DNA of 64,000 bases, taken from contig CAMPDV010000255.1 of assembly GCA_946699065.1 (NCBI GenBank), forward strand, positions 372,001-436,000, written 5' to 3'. Position 1 is the first letter of the stretch, and each line of letters begins with the position of its first letter. The notes beneath the pieces are model-generated. The model was given only the letters and a program-made list of their open reading frames with translations, was not told where the DNA came from and searched no databases. Origin of the DNA: Loxodes magnus. Taxonomy: Eukaryota; Ciliophora; Karyorelictea; Loxodida; Loxodidae. This document shows positions 26,810-40,661 of this stretch, piece after piece. The position numbers and the translations under genes were made by a program.

Positions 26810-27778
26810 TAAATTTACTCTGTTTATAATAAAATTCTAAGAAATATTAAGGAAAGGATAATTATTAATTTATTAAATAGCTTTTATTACATTAAGTTTA
26901 ACTCTATTCTGGAATATATTTCAGAGAAAATAGTAAAATCATTTACATGTATAAAAGCATCTTAGTATTTTAAATAGTAAACTAAAATTATTATAAAATG
27001 TATATAAAAGGCTCTATTCATAAAGTTTATTACTCAATACATTTCTAAAATAAACATATTCTTATATTTTACATTAACACAAGTAGATTCTAGTTTTTAT
27101 ACTCTATAATAATAGAAAATATTAAGAATTTTTATAGAGTTAAATTATTATTTTCTTAGTTTATGCTTATTTTTTATTTTAAATTAAAGATTAGAAATTT
27201 TTTTAATTCATTCTAATTTTAGAACTTAAGCATAATGTAAGCAAACTTGGTGATTTTTAATTTCATGTTTATCCTAGCATTTATTTCAGTTAGCTCTTAT
27301 TATTCTAAATTATCTATTAAACTCATTTAATTTTCAAAGCAATTATATATCATTAAGGCACTTGCATATTAGTAAAATTAAATACAAATTGCTTAAAAAG
27401 CTTATTTAAAAGTATCATAAAATATGCTATATAAATCAAGTTTAGCTTTATTTCAGAAACATAATTAGAACACTAATAAAAGGAAAAAGATAAATCTAGC
27501 AATAAAATGTAAAAATTTTACAATTTTAATTCTATTTTTATTAGTTTTTTATATTTAACTTATTTATCCTAAATGATAAGTCATTATTAGCAATCAATTA
27601 TTGAAGATCTTAATCTTAATTTTAATGAAATGTAGTACTTAGTTTATTTTAATTAAATCTATATCCATCATAACTATAATAATATGCTTATTTATTTTAA
27701 TAATTAACTTTCAACTTACTTTTAAATTCATTTCTGTTTAAAACCAAATCTAACTTGGATCAATTTTTATAATTATTA

Positions 27779-28315
27779 ATGAAAAATACCCAACTGTCAT
27801 TAAAACCAAAGCATGACTTAAAAATAATATTGGAACCCGCTTTCATCATATTCCTAGTGACACTAATAGAACTAATTATTTACTTTCAAGGTTAGTATTA
27901 TAAATCTTGCTAAGATTCTAAGTATGGTGATCGTTTCTAACTCATTAACAGTATTCGATAACTGCAAATCTTGCTGTAGTATTTTATTTTCCTCATTTTT
28001 GAGTTCAAAGATAAATAAAAACTATAAGACAAAAGCAATTAGAAGTTCAGCATAATTTTATACCTAACTAGTGTGGTAAGCTTTATAGGAGGCATTTCAT
28101 TCATATTATGAACTAATTTTCTGTAGGAATAAGAGGATAGCTGCGACGATTGAATTAGAGAAATAAAAATGAACCCGGATTAAGCAAAAAGAAACTTCAT
28201 GACTAATGTGCTTGTTATAGGAATTCTATTAATAGTCTACAACATTTTCATATATTTAAAGGTGAATGAGACAGAATAGAATAGAGAAGAGATTAATAAA
28301 GCTGAGATGGTCTGA
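27779..28315 (+). CDS. Four-TM cysteine protein family, intact copy
   Basis: 178 aa from ATG to TGA, the same plan as the copy at 4539: ILEPAFIIFLVTLIELIIYF, YYKSCQDSKY, FIFLIFEFKDKQ, VVSFIGGISFIL, SCDDWIREIKMNPDQAK, VLVIGILLIVYNIFIYLK. The tail EEINKAEMV is followed by a TGA stop. Both loop cysteines are kept. The mirror position on the right arm holds a broken partner (47485-47906). Confidence 0.8.
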
Positions 28316-29059
28316 TTCAAAAACTTTAATTTTATTATAGATAATTATAAAAATGATACTAGAGCCTCTTATAAGCATTTTCATGAATATATAGTAGGAG
28401 AATTGCATAAATTATTTTATTTGTTTAAGATTAAATACATGTTTGCTTAGTATATTGCTCTAATTTCTAGTTTCATAAATTTAGAAAATAAACAAACTTA
28501 GATAAAATTACACTGATAAGCTAATGGTGTGAAATATTAGTAGAAAACTAGTTGAAAACTACTAGAATATTTACTTATTATTTTAAATTTAATTACTGTA
28601 AAACAAATTTAAGTTCTAAATAGAATATAAATCTAAGGATTATAATAACTTAAGAAATTCTAGATTATCTTTATGGTTATAAAAGTAAAATACTTAGGTA
28701 AAAATAAATCTGTTTAATAACTTAAATACTTTCAATAGTAAGTTAGTCTCCATTTAGTTTTTAGTTTTATAGTTCTAAATAAAGTTTTATATTTTTAAAT
28801 AAAGCTTTTAATTATTTTAACTTATAATAAAGGAACTATACCACAAGTAAATACTTAGCAATTTAGAAGAGTTATATTATGCAATTTTAAAGTTTTCCCT
28901 TTAAATATATTAATTGCTTCAAATATATATAATTATAATCTATATAGTAAAAGTCTATGCTTAGTCCATATTAGCATAATCATTATTTAATATAGAAGCT
29001 ATAAATATAAACCTATTAATTTATTGCCTTATATTAAGAAAATAGTTAGAAATGTTTAA
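28316..29059. other. AT-rich spacer inside the left arm
   Basis: Noncoding, but it has a recognisable mirror copy at about 46.75-47.48 kb. No gene seen. Confidence 0.5.
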
Positions 29060-29601
29060 ATTACTATTAAGTTTTCTCCATTGCTTCTTTGATTCTATGC
29101 GCTTCCATCCCTTCTTCTCATCTTATAAAATAGAATTAAATCCAATGTAATTACAAAAATTGCAATAAGGCTTGCATTTATTCTAAATCTATTTATTACT
29201 TCATTAGATAGTAGCCAGGTTTATCTATATCATTATTTGCATTTCTCTTCTTATTTCTAATCTAACTCAGAACCTATTAAGATTACACAAGATCCAACAA
29301 TACCTAACACACTTAAAGTATATAATATGAACTTAGCAATTTCTTTAAATCCTCTTTTAAGCTAATTTTAGTTAAACTGAAGGAAAAGGAAAAAAAAGTA
29401 TTTAATAAGAACTAGCAAGGATGTGAGCTATCAGAAGAAATTAGTGTAAAAGCCGAATTCGATAAGTGAGCAAGGTTTATATTGATTGGTCTATTGATAG
29501 AGCATAAATTCCACAACAGTCACAAGCAGAACAAAGAGAATTGATTCAATTAAGTCCCTGAATTTAGAAATAGCACGAGATTGATTTAAAACAATTTCCA
29601 T
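29060..29601 (-). CDS. Four-TM protein, divergent subfamily, left-arm copy
   Basis: Starts at ATG 29601 (minus). The protein has the same plan as the main family: a first TM segment after LIESI, YKPCSLIEFGF in the first loop, Lys-Tyr-(Phe)3 in TM2, a third segment like YTLSVLGIVGSCVILIG, EEKCK in the second loop, and a last segment near ITLDLILFYKM. The two loop cysteines are conserved although most other positions differ, so this is an old split within the family. No TGA follows in frame for a long way after the last segment; the true 3' end is unresolved and may need a short intron. Nearly identical to 46205-46738. Confidence 0.6.
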
Positions 29602-32600
29602 TTTATTATAACTTTGCATATATCAAATAAGAATTTTAGAATCCAAAAATAACAAACCATTTAGAAAATAACTTATTTTTTTAATATTTTGATCATTATA
29701 ACTCTAAACAAATCATTTAGAAAAGCTATTTAAAAATGATCTCTTATTATAGATTATAACTTCAAAAGCTAAAAATAATCATCATTCTTAATCGTTGTGA
29801 ATGACTCAAATGCTTTTCATTAATATAGTGAAATGAATTAATATTTATAATTTAATTTCTATAAACAATTAAATCATTAAAATAATCTCTTTTGATTATA
29901 CAATAAATTATGTACCATTTTAGAAGTATTATTTAACAGAGAAACTTGCATAATCTAATCAAAATTTTCTAACAATAATTGTTCTTAAACAATCTGATTT
30001 TAATTTTATCCATCTATTTATATAAATGCTTAGTAAAATATAAGCTGCTACTTCAAATTTATCTAGATAAGTAAGCAAATAAAACTTAGCATTATAGCAT
30101 ATTATAAATAAAAAGACTATTTCATTTACATTTTATTATAAATTAAATAAATTAGGCTCCTGCTTAGAATAATTGAATACCTTTTGTTTCTCTTAAATTA
30201 AAAATAAGTACAACAATAACTTTAGTAATAATTATTAATATTCTTTATTTAATAAACTATTATGAAAGCTCCTAGTTAAAATATTAGACTAAATTATCTA
30301 ACATTGTCCTAAATAAAAATTCATATTGCTTATTTTCCTCACTTTAATTTTAAAATATTCTATCTTTCATATTAGTTAAATATAAATTAACTATTTTATA
30401 GAATTTTTAAGAATTTCTTATTATTTGTATCCAATAAAATAGCTAAAGCTTAAGTACCTTAAACTTTAATTTAAACTTACCTAGCTACATTATGCTTATA
30501 TTTATTTCGATCTCTTTAATTAGGAAAAGTATTATGTTTAATATAAATTTAATTAAATAGCTTTGCTAAATTGAAATTGCAGTACACTAATTTTATAAAA
30601 TCAGCATCTAAACATAGTTAATTTACAAGTTTGATTGTAAATAAAGATTTTATGTTTGTTTGACCAGGTCTAACTTTAATTTATTTATAAATAAAGCTAG
30701 CATGATGCTTTTCTTTTCGACAATTTAAGTGGCAAAGAGAAAAATATATAGAAACATTTTATACGTAGTTACTTAATTTCTATAAAAATGAAATTAGTAG
30801 ATTTATTAGATAAAATCTTAAATTTAGATGGACGAAAAGAACATTTTCAAAAGTAAATAATTTTCTTACATTTCTTAATCTTATTAAAGCTATCATTTAA
30901 AAGATTTTATATTACTCTCATTTTCATTTCTAAAAGTTAAACTTAAAATTATATAAACTTCATAATCCTTTCTTTCGTAAATAATTTAAAAAAATTCTTT
31001 AGTGTAAGTCTTAAGTAACTAACACTAATTTATCAGATTTGTGAAATAAAAGATGTCTATTTAATCTAGTTTATATAAAAACCAGTCAATTACTTTTTGA
31101 ATACTTATTTTTTATTATATGGTAAGATATAAATCCATTTTTATTTTAGTTTTATTATTATTAAAAAATGTATTTAATAAAAATTATAATTAATATTTTT
31201 ATTCTTAAACTTTCTTCTATCAGTCTATTTTTAAATACTAATTTAAATTAAATTAATATTAGACCTTAATCTAAAAAGCCTTTATTAAGAATATCTTCTT
31301 TCAAATAAAATTATCCTAAGTATATTAATTTTTCTTAAGTTTCTTATTTATCTTTTTATCTTTTAGAAATAAATTCTAATTTAAAGCTGCAAATTTTCAA
31401 TTATCTTAATTATGAACTTAATTTAATTTAGGCTTTAAATTATTTTTAATATTTTAAGCATTCTAAATTATTAATAGGTAAAAGTATAATATAGGATTGT
31501 CTTTTCGCTTTATCTAGTATTAAGAAAAGACTGATTACCTTTTTTAGCATAAAAGTGACAAACTAATTATAGTGAAGCTTATTTCATCTTTCTACTTTAT
31601 GAGTATATAATCTTAATAAATAAAAAAAAAAGCTTTCATATAAAAAATTAAAAAAATGACTTATATATGGTTTATTTATTTTCAACTTTAGTAAAATAAT
31701 TTTATTTAAATAAGAGTAGAACTCACCAGATTCTAAATCTAAATGTAATTTTAATAGTTTATATCAAAATATTTTTCTTCCTTTTATTACATTTCTAGCA
31801 TGTTTTAAAGAAATTAAAGACTAACTAAATTTTAGGTGATTTATTCTTTGTTAATTTTAATAATAATTACATTTCACAGGATATAAATGAATCTAATTAT
31901 CCAAAGTAAAGCATTTTAACTATATAAATAATTAAGATTTAGAATGATCTTCTACTCTCCTCATAATTGGATCTAATTTATAAGATTTAAATAAATTTAT
32001 TTATCATTCTATTTAACTATATTGGTATTATATACCCATTTAACTTCATAAATTTCAATTAAAATTTGTAGCAAATTAGTTATTAATATCATGTCTACTC
32101 TATTTAAAATCTACATCTTTTTATTTTTAAATAGTTTTCATCTGGGAATTTCTTTTTTCCTCTTCTCACTTTTTCTAAAAATTATTTTTTCTTATATTTT
32201 TGTCTTTAAAACTTTGTGATTTCATAATTTATCGAATAAAGAGAAAACACTTATTAATCATATATTTTAAATAAAATAATAACCTTTAAAAAACTCCGAA
32301 TTAATATACAAATAATCATTAAAAACTAAGTTATTTACTTTTGCATCTAATACTTTAAATCCTTTAAGTTATTATGAGTTATTGTTCTAAAAATAGAAAT
32401 AATAATTAGAGTAAATTTCATTTTATAATTATTTATTTAACAATCGAATAAACAAACTAAATCTTATTACTTTAAGATAAAAATAAACTTAATATATTTA
32501 CTAAAGCAACTTCTATTTTACCTATATTTATACCATATTTAATCATTTTATATCAATACGTAGAAGTATCTATAACTATATTCCTCTATCTTTCCTCACT

Positions 32601-32813
32601 TTTAGTATTTCACTAACTAAAACTTTTATGAGTATTAATTTATTGATTCTTTTGTATAAGGAGTAATAAAGCTACTTAAATAATAAATTAAATATAGCCT
32701 ATTTCTCTTTATTATTCTTAATAACTTTAATTTAAGTCTTTAAATTATAAATCAATTGTTAAATTTATTTCTATTTAAAGGAATTATAACTATGATAAAT
32801 TCTTAGGTTATAA
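29602..32813. other. AT-rich part of the left arm
   Basis: No gene seen. About 30.84-31.04 kb is the part that differs from the right arm, which carries some 1.6 kb of other DNA at the matching point. Confidence 0.45.
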
Positions 32814-33365
32814 ATGAAAATTAAGTTAGCTGCTCATAAGATAACTCCAGGTGTAAAGAATCTTTTGGAATCGATTTTCATCATAATGTTAGTCACAGTA
32901 ATAGAACTAATCCTTTACTTCCAAGGTTTATATTATAAGCCTTGCTAAGAGTCTAAGTATAGTTATCATCTTTAGCTTTTAAGCAGAATCTTGTAGCTTC
33001 AAATTTTATCTTAGTATTTTATATTCCTCATTTTCTAGTTCAAAGATAAACTAAAGCTCGAAGATAAAAGTAATGAGAAGTTGAGTATTATTTTATATCT
33101 AATGAGTATAGCGAGTTTTATAGGAGCTATTGCAGTTATATTCTTATCAGAAATTACCAAAGAATAAGAGGACGAAAAATGTAGTGACTGGATTAGAGAG
33201 ATAAAAGAAAATTCAGATTAAGCAGAAAAAAGTTTCATGTCTAAAGTGTTTATACTAGGAGTATTATTAATAGTTTGTAACATTTGGATGTTCATAAAAG
33301 TGAGTTAAAAAGAATAAGGAGTCGAAGAGAGTAATAAAATAGAGATATAGGAGGAGATAATCTGA
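32814..33365 (+). CDS. Four-TM cysteine protein family, intact copy
   Basis: 183 aa ending at TGA. It begins MKIKLAAHKITPGVKN; TM1 is LLESIFIIMLVTVIELILYF. The loops carry YYKPCQESKYSYH and EKCSDWIREIKENSDQAEK, and TM4 is VFILGVLLIVCNIWMFIK. It ends EIQEEII. The mirror copy at 40662-41213 differs at only scattered positions and has the same length, so both arms keep this gene intact. Confidence 0.8.
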
Positions 33366-33390
33366 TTCAACAATTTTTAACTTTATAGCC

Positions 33391-36289
33391 TTTTTAAATA
33401 AAGAATTATTATAGCTAAATAATTTTATATAAATAACTTTATCTAAAAATCTAATGAAGCTACTAGATAATTATTTGCTTGCTCTTTATACAAATATGAA
33501 GAAATAAATTTATTAGAAGCTTATTTTATTTATTTTTAAATTTAATGAATTTATTTTAAGGTAAAATTTGATTTTCTCTCTATTTTTTTAATATTTATAC
33601 TCTAAGTATATTTTAGTAGAAATGAATAACTAATTAATTACAAAGCCTTAAGTTTATTATGCTTAATAATTCGATTATATTTTTTATGAGTTCTAAATTA
33701 GTTCTCGCATGCTTATTTGAGTATCCAATATTTAAAAAGATTCTTATATTATGTAAAAAGCTTTAATTTACGATTCCTCAATTTCGAAATACTTTTATTT
33801 TGCATTATTTATAAATATATTACAGGTTGAATAATTGAAAATTGCTTGTATTTATCTTTCTTAATATTTTTTCTGACTTCTACCTTTTAATAATTCTCAA
33901 TTAATTTAGATTTTTTGTAAGAGTCATTTGACTTATTAGCATAGATAGATAGATAATTATCCAACATTTATTTTATTTTCTATTAATATTTTATACTATC
34001 TTTAAATAAGATTAAGTTTCATTTATCTCTGACTGATTTTAAAATTCATTGTTTTTTATTTAATATTAGTTAGAATTTACCTTTATTCGAATTTTAAAAG
34101 TGCTACGTTTCTTTTAGCCTTGGAAGTAATCAATATCAGTTTCCTTTTTATTAATTTGACTATTAAAAATATCTATATTATTTTTTCTTATTTTCGCTAG
34201 CATTTTTTACGTGACCAAATTCTAATTATTTGCAGTTGATCTCTATTACTACAATTTTTTAAGTATTGGAGAAAAAAAATGTAAGCTATATATATAAAAG
34301 CATATATTCTCTTAAAAATAAGTTTCTTCAGTATTATACTGATTTATTAATACTTGTATTTTCCTTTTTAGTAATATAGTGACTTTAAGAAATAAATTAG
34401 GATTAAATTTTAAAGATATTTTTGATTTATAGCTATATAATAGATTTTAAATATACTATAAACAAATTAAGTTTTCAATCTTTTTATATAGTTAAATATT
34501 TTAGAAATTTTTTATCTTCTTGCATTTTATAGGTAATGCTAAAATCTATAATAAATTTAAAGATGCTTATATATTAATCTTCCATTCAAATTTTGTTATG
34601 AACTTTTAGTAATTAGCACTTATAAAAATCACCTAAAGTAGAGTTTGTTAGTATTTATATAGGAAATATATTTTATTATTCTTAATTTGAGCTGGAAACA
34701 TGAAAATCTAATATATTCTTTGAGTTCTATATTTTTTATAATTATTGAATATTAAAAAGTAAATAAATAGAGTAATGATAAAATAAAATATTTAAGATAT
34801 ATTTATAACCTGCCTTCTTTAATTTAATTTATACAACTGACTTGAATTCTATCAATGAATTAATAATTAGGTTTAATAGTTCTTTTTAAATTTAGATATT
34901 ATTAAAATAGTTGAGTGGATGTAAAATAGCATACTTATTAAAATGATTTTATTGGGATTTATCAATTTCTCAAAGAATAACATTTTTTAATCTTTTTATT
35001 AAAGTTCTTTTAATTTAATTAGTAAGATCCCATCCAAATTCATATATATTAATATATATTAATATATTAATAGATTGTATAATTTGATATCTTTTATATG
35101 AATAATGATTTAGCTAGAGATCCTTTTTAGTGAAATAAAAATATTCTAAAGTTAGATAAGGTTTATATGAGACTTAAACTATTTTAAATCTATTTAAAGA
35201 TATAATTTCTAAATATTTAAAAGGAATTATTTGTGATAAATTAATGTGCTATTGAATATATTGAATTGATAGCTAATTAGCCATAAAATTAAAATTAAAG
35301 CTGTTTGATATTTTATAACTATCCTTTTCTATATTTAATTAATTTAGTAATAGTTATTTTAAAATCATTCTGCTTTTTAATTTTATTAAAGTTAAATAAA
35401 TCTAAGTGAATGCTTATATTTATCTTATCTAAATTAAATAAATAATTATTCTAAACATCAAAAGGCTTTACTGTCTATTTAAAATAATATTTTACAAAAT
35501 TCTATCTCTTTCACACTTAAAGTTTTAAAGTAATAATAATTAGTTAATAAGTTTGCTTATAAAATAGTTCCAAAGTGTAAAAATCATAAATAATTAAAAA
35601 TAACTATTTCTAAGATAGATATGTTTACATAGCTAATATGATATAATTATAAAAATAATATTCAAATCTTTTTAATATCTACCTTTATATATACTTTTAT
35701 TATAAATAACCTATTTATTATCAAATCATATAAAATTAGCTTTCCTACCAAATAAAATAATAGAACTTTAATACTAAAATACCTAAAATAGTTGTTCTAA
35801 TATACGTTTTTAATTTATTTTAGTGTTAAATATTATTTATTAATTATCTAGAAATAGATATTTGGAAGAATTTGAGACTTAAAATTGAGTGGAAATCTCA
35901 AAATCTTAGTTCAATCCCACATTGCCAGATTTTAAATGAAGTTAAATTAGTAAAAGATTTAAATTAATGCTTGCTATGTTTAAAATAATATATGATGAAT
36001 ATTTAAATGGGAAAGATACACAATTAAAAAAGTAATATTAGATAGATTTTAAAATATATTATTTATATTTTTATTCTGTCAATTTTTAATTTGATGCTAT
36101 TCTTATTTAAAAAATTAAACTCTTTTAAATAATTTTTTTAATATATATGAATAATATTTTTGGTTTTTCCTTTAATCTAAGTTTTTAAAAAGAGATTAGA
36201 TAAATTATTTTATTAAAGGAAAAAGGTATCAATTTTAAAAATTATTAACTTTTAAGTTTATTTTATCTTAAAATTTTTCGATGAATCGA
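33391..36289. other. Spacer of the large inverted repeat, AT-rich part
   Basis: No gene identified. A weak tRNA-like 3' half near 35.9 kb is discussed among the rejected items. Confidence 0.45.
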
Positions 36290-37185
36290 TTATATAAAAT
36301 TCGATAGTGTTTATAAGGATTTTAAGCCTAATAAGTTTAGCATTTATTCTTTTTAGACGCGATCTTATTACTGATAGCCTAGACATGAGGATAAGTAATC
36401 CTCAAAGTCAAATGGCTCTTGATTTTCATAAAAAGATGCCTTTTATGCAAATTTGTTGCTCAATCATTGGTTTAGGTTGTTTATTTTTGTAAGTTTTCCC
36501 CGCGGATCGCAGTACATCTTCCTTCAAATTAATCATCAGTGTTTATCTTTGTTTTGCTAATAGAACCTGTTCTAATATTCCCTCTACGTCTCTAGAAATC
36601 TGGACGATTTCGGTAAAGCTATCCAGTGCATTTATTCTTTTGCTTTTACTGGACCTTTCTGGTTAGTTGGAGGACTCTGGAGGAGTGTTATGGTTCGAGC
36701 TAAAATAAATTTATTGAAATTTGTGTATCTTGAATTGTGTTCATAACATGGTCTTATACTATTGACAGACTTTGTTAAGTTAAGAATTTTCTTGTTTGAC
36801 TACCAATAACTCTTCTTTTAAAGACCCAAGATTTAATCTAAGAGACTGAATCTCATATTTAAATCTACTCAATAAATGTGAAACTTTTTAAGATTAGATG
36901 CAGTAATTAAATGTCATATCTTTCTCCAGATTAAGCTTGTGTATTTCTAGTTCAGCTCAGTAGCATTAATGCTAGGTCTTTTTCCTGTGACTGCTAAGAG
37001 ATAAATTGACTAACTGAGGACGTTTGCTATTGTTGTTTCTTTCTCGGTTTCTCAGCAGTCGGTAGCATGCTTATCGTTGATTTTTGACTCTTTAAGGAAG
37101 ATTAGAATGGTTTCTACTCAAAGCGGTAGTAACTTGCTCTGGTCTTTCTCAAATCTACTGTTTCTTTAGAGCTATGCAAAAACAT
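36290..37185 (-). CDS. Coiled-coil protein of the CCHC-type family, degenerate or intron-rich
   Basis: Coding pattern on the minus strand from ATG 37185, richer in G+C than the surroundings. Recognisable parts in order are a basic Ser/Gln-rich N-terminus (LPTAEKPRKKQQQQTSSV), a long coiled coil (ELEIHKLNLEKDM, IQSLRLNLGSLKEELLVVKQ), and IVQISRDVEGILEQVLLAK. An acidic C-terminus (FYENQEPFDFEDYL) follows. The plan resembles the genes at 39.8 and 52.1 kb, but I found no CCHC knuckle. The frame changes more than once, so it is either broken or carries introns I cannot place. No LTR, integrase or polymerase is next to it. The open frame on the other strand here is a shadow. Confidence 0.45.
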
Positions 37186-39785
37186 TTTAAGAAGCTTTCC
37201 ATTTTCTAGATATATAACGTTTTGATTAAATATAATAGAAATTAAATCTATTTAGAAGGTTAGATATTTATATAAATTTTATCCAATTTAAAGTTGTATA
37301 AATAATAAATCCTTATATATCATTCTTTTTTTATTATTTAAATTTTATCACTCAAATTAAAAAAATTCTATTATTACTCAATTAAATCAAAATTTAAGTT
37401 TAATAAAGTATAAAGACAGAAATTATATATAGAGAATGCTTAAAATACTAGTAAGTTAGTATAAAAACATTTGCAAATAATGATTAATTTAAGATATATT
37501 ATAATAAACTTTTGAACTTAATCAATATTTATCCAATTTATAATGAAAAAATAATTTAGTGCTTAGAACCTTTCTATTTTAACCAGATTTTTAAATCAAT
37601 TAAAAAATCACTTTTTAAGCCCATTTTAAGTTATCTTTATTAAGGTTATTTGTCATCTTTTAAAAAATTAATCTTAAAACCTTTTAATTATTAAAATATT
37701 TTAAGCTATATAAAATAAAATTTACATAAGATATATAATTTAGCATAATTATTATTATTAAATAAATTAGATAATATCAAAATATTAACTATTTTTTATT
37801 CTTAAGCATTAAAGCAAAATTTTAATTATTTATGTACTATAATAATAGTTTTTTAAGATATCTAAACTTTAATTTCTATAATTTGCAGAAATAATAAATT
37901 AATAATAGGATGATAAATCTATATTTAAGCAAATAGATAATTTTTACTTAATTGGAATAATAAAAATTATTTTGATAGAAATAGGAAATAAAAAATAAAT
38001 ACAAATATTTTTTATTTAGTACTATGATAAATAGATTTATTTAATCATTTATCTAAATTTTAATTATATATATTAGTTTATCTAAATGATTGCCTAATAA
38101 AATTAAAAATATATTATTATGCTGAATTTATATTTAAAAATAAAATAAAATAAAATATAAATTTGAAATAACTTTCTTAATTATTATGAAAATTTTGATG
38201 AAATAAATAATAAATTAAAGGATTTAGCAAAATTATATTTGTTAATTTTAAGAAACCTAAATTTATTTATTTTATAATTAAAATGAAATAATCATTTTTA
38301 TCTATAATCTACTGTGAAAAATAAAATTGTTAATTTTTTTCTAATCTAATTAGGATAAATATAAAATAGTTTTTGTGAATTTCTAAAATTCAGATAAATA
38401 ATTAGATGGAATATTAATTTTAATAGCATAAAATTCAATAAATGGATAAAAAATTTGTTTAAGTTATGAAATTTTCTAATTTGAATTATATCTTTAAAAT
38501 GTTTTATAATTTAATGAAAAATCAAAAATGATATCATTCATGATTAAAAACTTTTTTTATAAATTTATAATAAAATTTCATTCTAATCGTCATATTAATG
38601 AACATAGTATAAAAAATTAGTAATTTTATAAGTTTTTAAATTAAAATTTAATATTAACAAATATAATAATTTATAGCATTTTATAATTTGCCTTTTAAAA
38701 TAAGTTAGGATTTAAAATTTTTAAATAAAATGTTTTTAAAATATTTATTTTTTTAATTTTCTTATTTTTTTATTTGGAAAAATTATTTATATAAAAGTAC
38801 ATTTAAAAATGAAAATTATATATAATATTATTATATTATAAGCTAAATTACTTTATGTTATGAATCACTATATAAGAGATTGCTTTAGGATTTATGCTTT
38901 ATTAAAAACAAACAAATTATTTTAACTAAAAAATTTGAATTTTTATAATAATTTCTTCCATTTACTCCTTTCGCAGTTGATTCTTTCTGAAACTATTTTT
39001 TCAAATCTTACGTTAACTAAAAATTAACTCAAAGGGAATTAAGAAGTTAAATAAATTTATTTTAATAACTTAAAGTTCAACATTTTTTGAGAATCTTGAA
39101 CATTTTAATATTTTCAGAACTTGATAAGAACTAAGAAAAAAATGCAACTAATGATATTGATGTAATTAATAATCCTAAAATAGAGCAATAAGTAATTTTA
39201 ATTAAAAAAGACAAAATAGCTATAGAGATAATCTGGTTACACTAAAAAAATAATTAAAGAATTATTCCAAAAATAATTATTAAAAACAAAATTTAACCTT
39301 ATAAGCGGCATAACTTTAGTTAATTTAAACTATCTTCTTTTTGTCTAACTTAAAAAAAAACATTAAAATTAATGCATAAAGGAAAAATTCTATAGAAATT
39401 TGAAAATTTGTAAAAATATTTATATTTTGAGTAATAATTTCATCTTCTTAAAAATTTAGAAGAATCTAAAAAATTTTAATTTTAAATTGTCAAAACTAAT
39501 TCTTTACTTAGACCTAAATTTTTCCTTAATTTTGATAAAATTAAAACAATGAATAAATATAAATTAAATTTTAGAAAAGAATTATATAAAATTTATGTTT
39601 TTTAAAGATTCTTAAATTAAAAAAAGTATAAAACTAAAGCAAATTAATAAAAAAAGCCTATATATATCTTTAATTATTCAAATTAAATAGATAAAATCTT
39701 GTTCAAGTGCTATTATTAAAAAATTATATCAGATTTAATGACTAGAAATTATAATCTAATATTTTTTCGCCTTAGAAAAAAAAAG
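37186..39785. other. Spacer of the large inverted repeat, very AT-rich part
   Basis: Among the most AT-rich DNA in the window, with long A and T runs; nothing recognisable. Confidence 0.5.
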
Positions 39786-40590
39786 ATGGAGCAGAACATT
39801 AGATTAAATAAAAATCAAATAAGAAATGCTCGGAAAAAGGCTGCTTAAGTACTTCGATAAAAAGCAAAACAATAAGAAGAATCAAGTTCCGACTCATAAG
39901 GTAAAATAATGATCGGAACTTTGCAAGCTGAGGAATTTAAATCAGATATTTCAGAGGAACTACGACAAAAGATCGAACAAATGTAAAAAATTATATCCCG
40001 ATACGAAGAAACAATATATAATTAAGACTTATTAATACGGGAACTTACAACAAACATTGACGTGCAAAATAATGAAATGGAAATCCTTAAGAATCAGCTA
40101 ATAGAAAACAAGGTAATAACGGAAGAACAACTTTGAATGTAATCGCAATAAAAATCTTAACGTACATCAAAGATGGAAATTGAAAAAACTTTCACTCCAT
40201 TATAAAGTGTTTAAGAACAGAAAGAAATTAGATATGATAATAACTTAATTAAAAGACTAGAAAATATTGAAAATAAGCTATTTAAAAAACATATTAGTCA
40301 AAAGAAGATTAAAAAATAATGTTGATATTGCCAATCCAATTACCACTTATTAAGAAGATGCTGAGAATGAAAAAAATTAAATGAAAAGGTATAATAAAGA
40401 ACATGAAGAGCATTGAATTTTCTATGGATAACTCCAACAGGAATATACAAATAAAAACTGCCTATGCGCTCTTTTGAAAGCAATCAGTGGTAACCATCCA
40501 CATAAAAAAAATGGTCGCGGTATCCATCCGAGTCAAAAAAATGGCGGCAGGAACTGGTTGAAAGTCCAGAATATGCCAAAACATTTTTTT
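39786..40590 (+). CDS. Coiled-coil protein with CCHC zinc knuckle
   Basis: Starts MEQNIRLNKNQIRNARKKAA, a basic N-terminus followed by QQEESSSDSQG. A coiled coil covers about residues 50-130 (ELRQKIEQMQKIISRYEETI, EMEILKNQLIENK). SKMEIEKTFTPLQ comes next. Near residue 180 is CWYCQSNYHLLRRC, an exact C-x2-C-x4-H-x4-C zinc knuckle. The C-terminal part holds Gly/His/Lys-rich text (HPHKKNGRGIHPSQKNGGR) made of a short internal duplication. Zinc knuckles of this kind bind RNA or single-stranded DNA and are typical of LINE ORF1 and Gag-like proteins, but no element ends or polymerase are seen here. The closest relative in the window is 52116-52935. The 3' boundary is not certain. Confidence 0.55.
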
Positions 40591-40661
40591 AACATTTAGT
40601 TTACTATTATTATTATTATTTTTTCGCCTTACAAGCTTTATTAAAATTAAAAATTTTTGAA

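Larger units (their letters stand above)
26810..33390 (+). repeat. Large inverted repeat, left arm
   Basis: Matches the right arm (40640-about 49165) as reverse complement across genes and intergenic DNA. The inner end is at about 33390/40640. Landmarks include the four-TM genes at 27779, 29601 and 32814, each with a mirror partner, and the AAGGAAAGGATAATTATTAA block near 26840 matching 49120. The left arm is shorter because it lacks several segments of the right arm. The spacer is 7.2 kb. Confidence 0.85.

Noticed and set aside
35862-35930. tRNA-like sequence with TTCAATCCCACATTGCC
   Set aside because: Only the T-arm-like half is suggestive; acceptor, D and anticodon stems do not pair.
36307-36492. 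Plus-strand 61-codon open frame
   Set aside because: The minus strand carries a better coding pattern (acidic FDFEDYL region) over the same bases.
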